Positions 6,963 to 7,067 of a stretch of DNA of 7,067 nucleotides are shown here, one piece after another. Origin of the DNA: Acidobacteriota bacterium (GTDB lineage Bacteria > Acidobacteriota > Terriglobia > UBA7540); assembly GCA_003165615.1 (NCBI GenBank), contig PLWR01000627.1, positions 2,840 to 9,906 of the forward strand, read 5' to 3'. Position 1 is the stretch's first letter, and every line of letters starts with the position of its first letter. A program made the translations under genes and the position numbers. The notes under the pieces were generated by a model, which worked only from the letters and a program-made list of their open reading frames with translations, did not search any database and was not told where the DNA came from.

Positions 6963-7050
6963 ACCCCCTCACCCCCGCCACTCTCCCCCAAAGGGGCGAG
7001 GGGAGAGACAAATGGAGTTTATGCCCTCGCCCCCTTGGGGGAGAGGGTGG
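6963..7050. repeat. G/C-run hairpin repeat
   Basis: There are two adjacent hairpins made of C- and G-runs. The first pairs CTCTCCCC (6981-6988) with GGGGAGAG (7000-7007), a perfect 8-base stem. The second pairs CCCTC plus CCCCC (7024-7034) with GGGGG plus GAGGG (7037-7047) around a TT loop, with one G/A mismatch. The arms resemble each other and an unpaired C-run at 6963-6975. This is the CCCTC-CCCCC type of intergenic repeat common in environmental bacteria. It may continue past the window edge. Confidence 0.75.
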
Positions 7051-7067
7051 CTCGCAACCGGCGTTCT

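Larger units (their letters stand above)
6598..7067. other. Non-coding stretch upstream of the cluster
   Basis: No convincing intact gene lies here on either strand. An open minus-strand frame from a TTG near 7011 to 6694 has no ribosome binding site, begins inside the hairpin repeat and is Arg/Pro-rich, so I do not call it. What can be seen is a short direct repeat (6756-6792), a possible remnant of a coding 3' end (6870-6960) and the G/C-run repeat (6963-7050). Confidence 0.6.

Noticed and set aside
6694..7011. A 105-codon minus-strand frame upstream of the cluster
   Set aside because: TTG start without a ribosome binding site, an N-terminus that is only translated repeat, Arg/Pro-rich composition and a directly repeated segment from the 14-base repeat.

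Overview
The window looks like chromosomal DNA from a GC-rich environmental Gram-negative bacterium. Its recognisable genes form one leftward (minus-strand) cluster for making and processing a surface or secreted polysaccharide. My best guess for the host is Acidobacteriota. That rests on two weak signs: the style of the small secreted protein at 5961-6524, with a Pro/Gln linker followed by a Gly/Tyr/Trp-rich domain ending near 'YYLYDLRHPG', and the large DUF2334-type protein. Planctomycetota or Verrucomicrobiota are also possible, because both kinds of intergenic repeat seen here are, as far as I recall, common in large environmental genomes. No rRNA, tRNA, CRISPR array, transposase or phage gene is visible.

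Layout in transcription order, right to left. 6525-7067 is non-coding. It holds a well-formed sigma-70-like promoter, a short direct repeat, a possible gene remnant and a G/C-run hairpin repeat at the window edge. 5961-6524 encodes a 187-aa secreted protein of unknown function with a strong ribosome binding site. After a 158-base gap with no clear terminator or promoter comes a very large exported protein (1771-5802, about 1343 aa). It has a DUF2334 / polysaccharide-deacetylase-like domain, a glycoside-hydrolase-like barrel and a C-terminal membrane anchor. Six bases later, its stop codon lying inside the next gene's ribosome binding site, comes a membrane family-2 glycosyltransferase (499-1764). 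Then comes a long inverted repeat (383-488), and finally the first 124 codons of a wecB-type UDP-GlcNAc 2-epimerase, cut by the left window edge.

How the genes may work together (inference): the epimerase supplies or balances UDP-GlcNAc/UDP-ManNAc. The glycosyltransferase polymerises a sugar at the inner membrane and may extrude it. The anchored giant protein may deacetylate and cleave or trim the polymer outside the membrane. This parallels PgaB or PelA next to their synthases, and the ydaL-ydaM pair of Bacillus subtilis. No outer-membrane porin, BcsB-like protein or c-di-GMP receptor lies in the window; if present they would be to the left. The long open frames on the plus strand across 12-5142 are antisense shadows of these genes.
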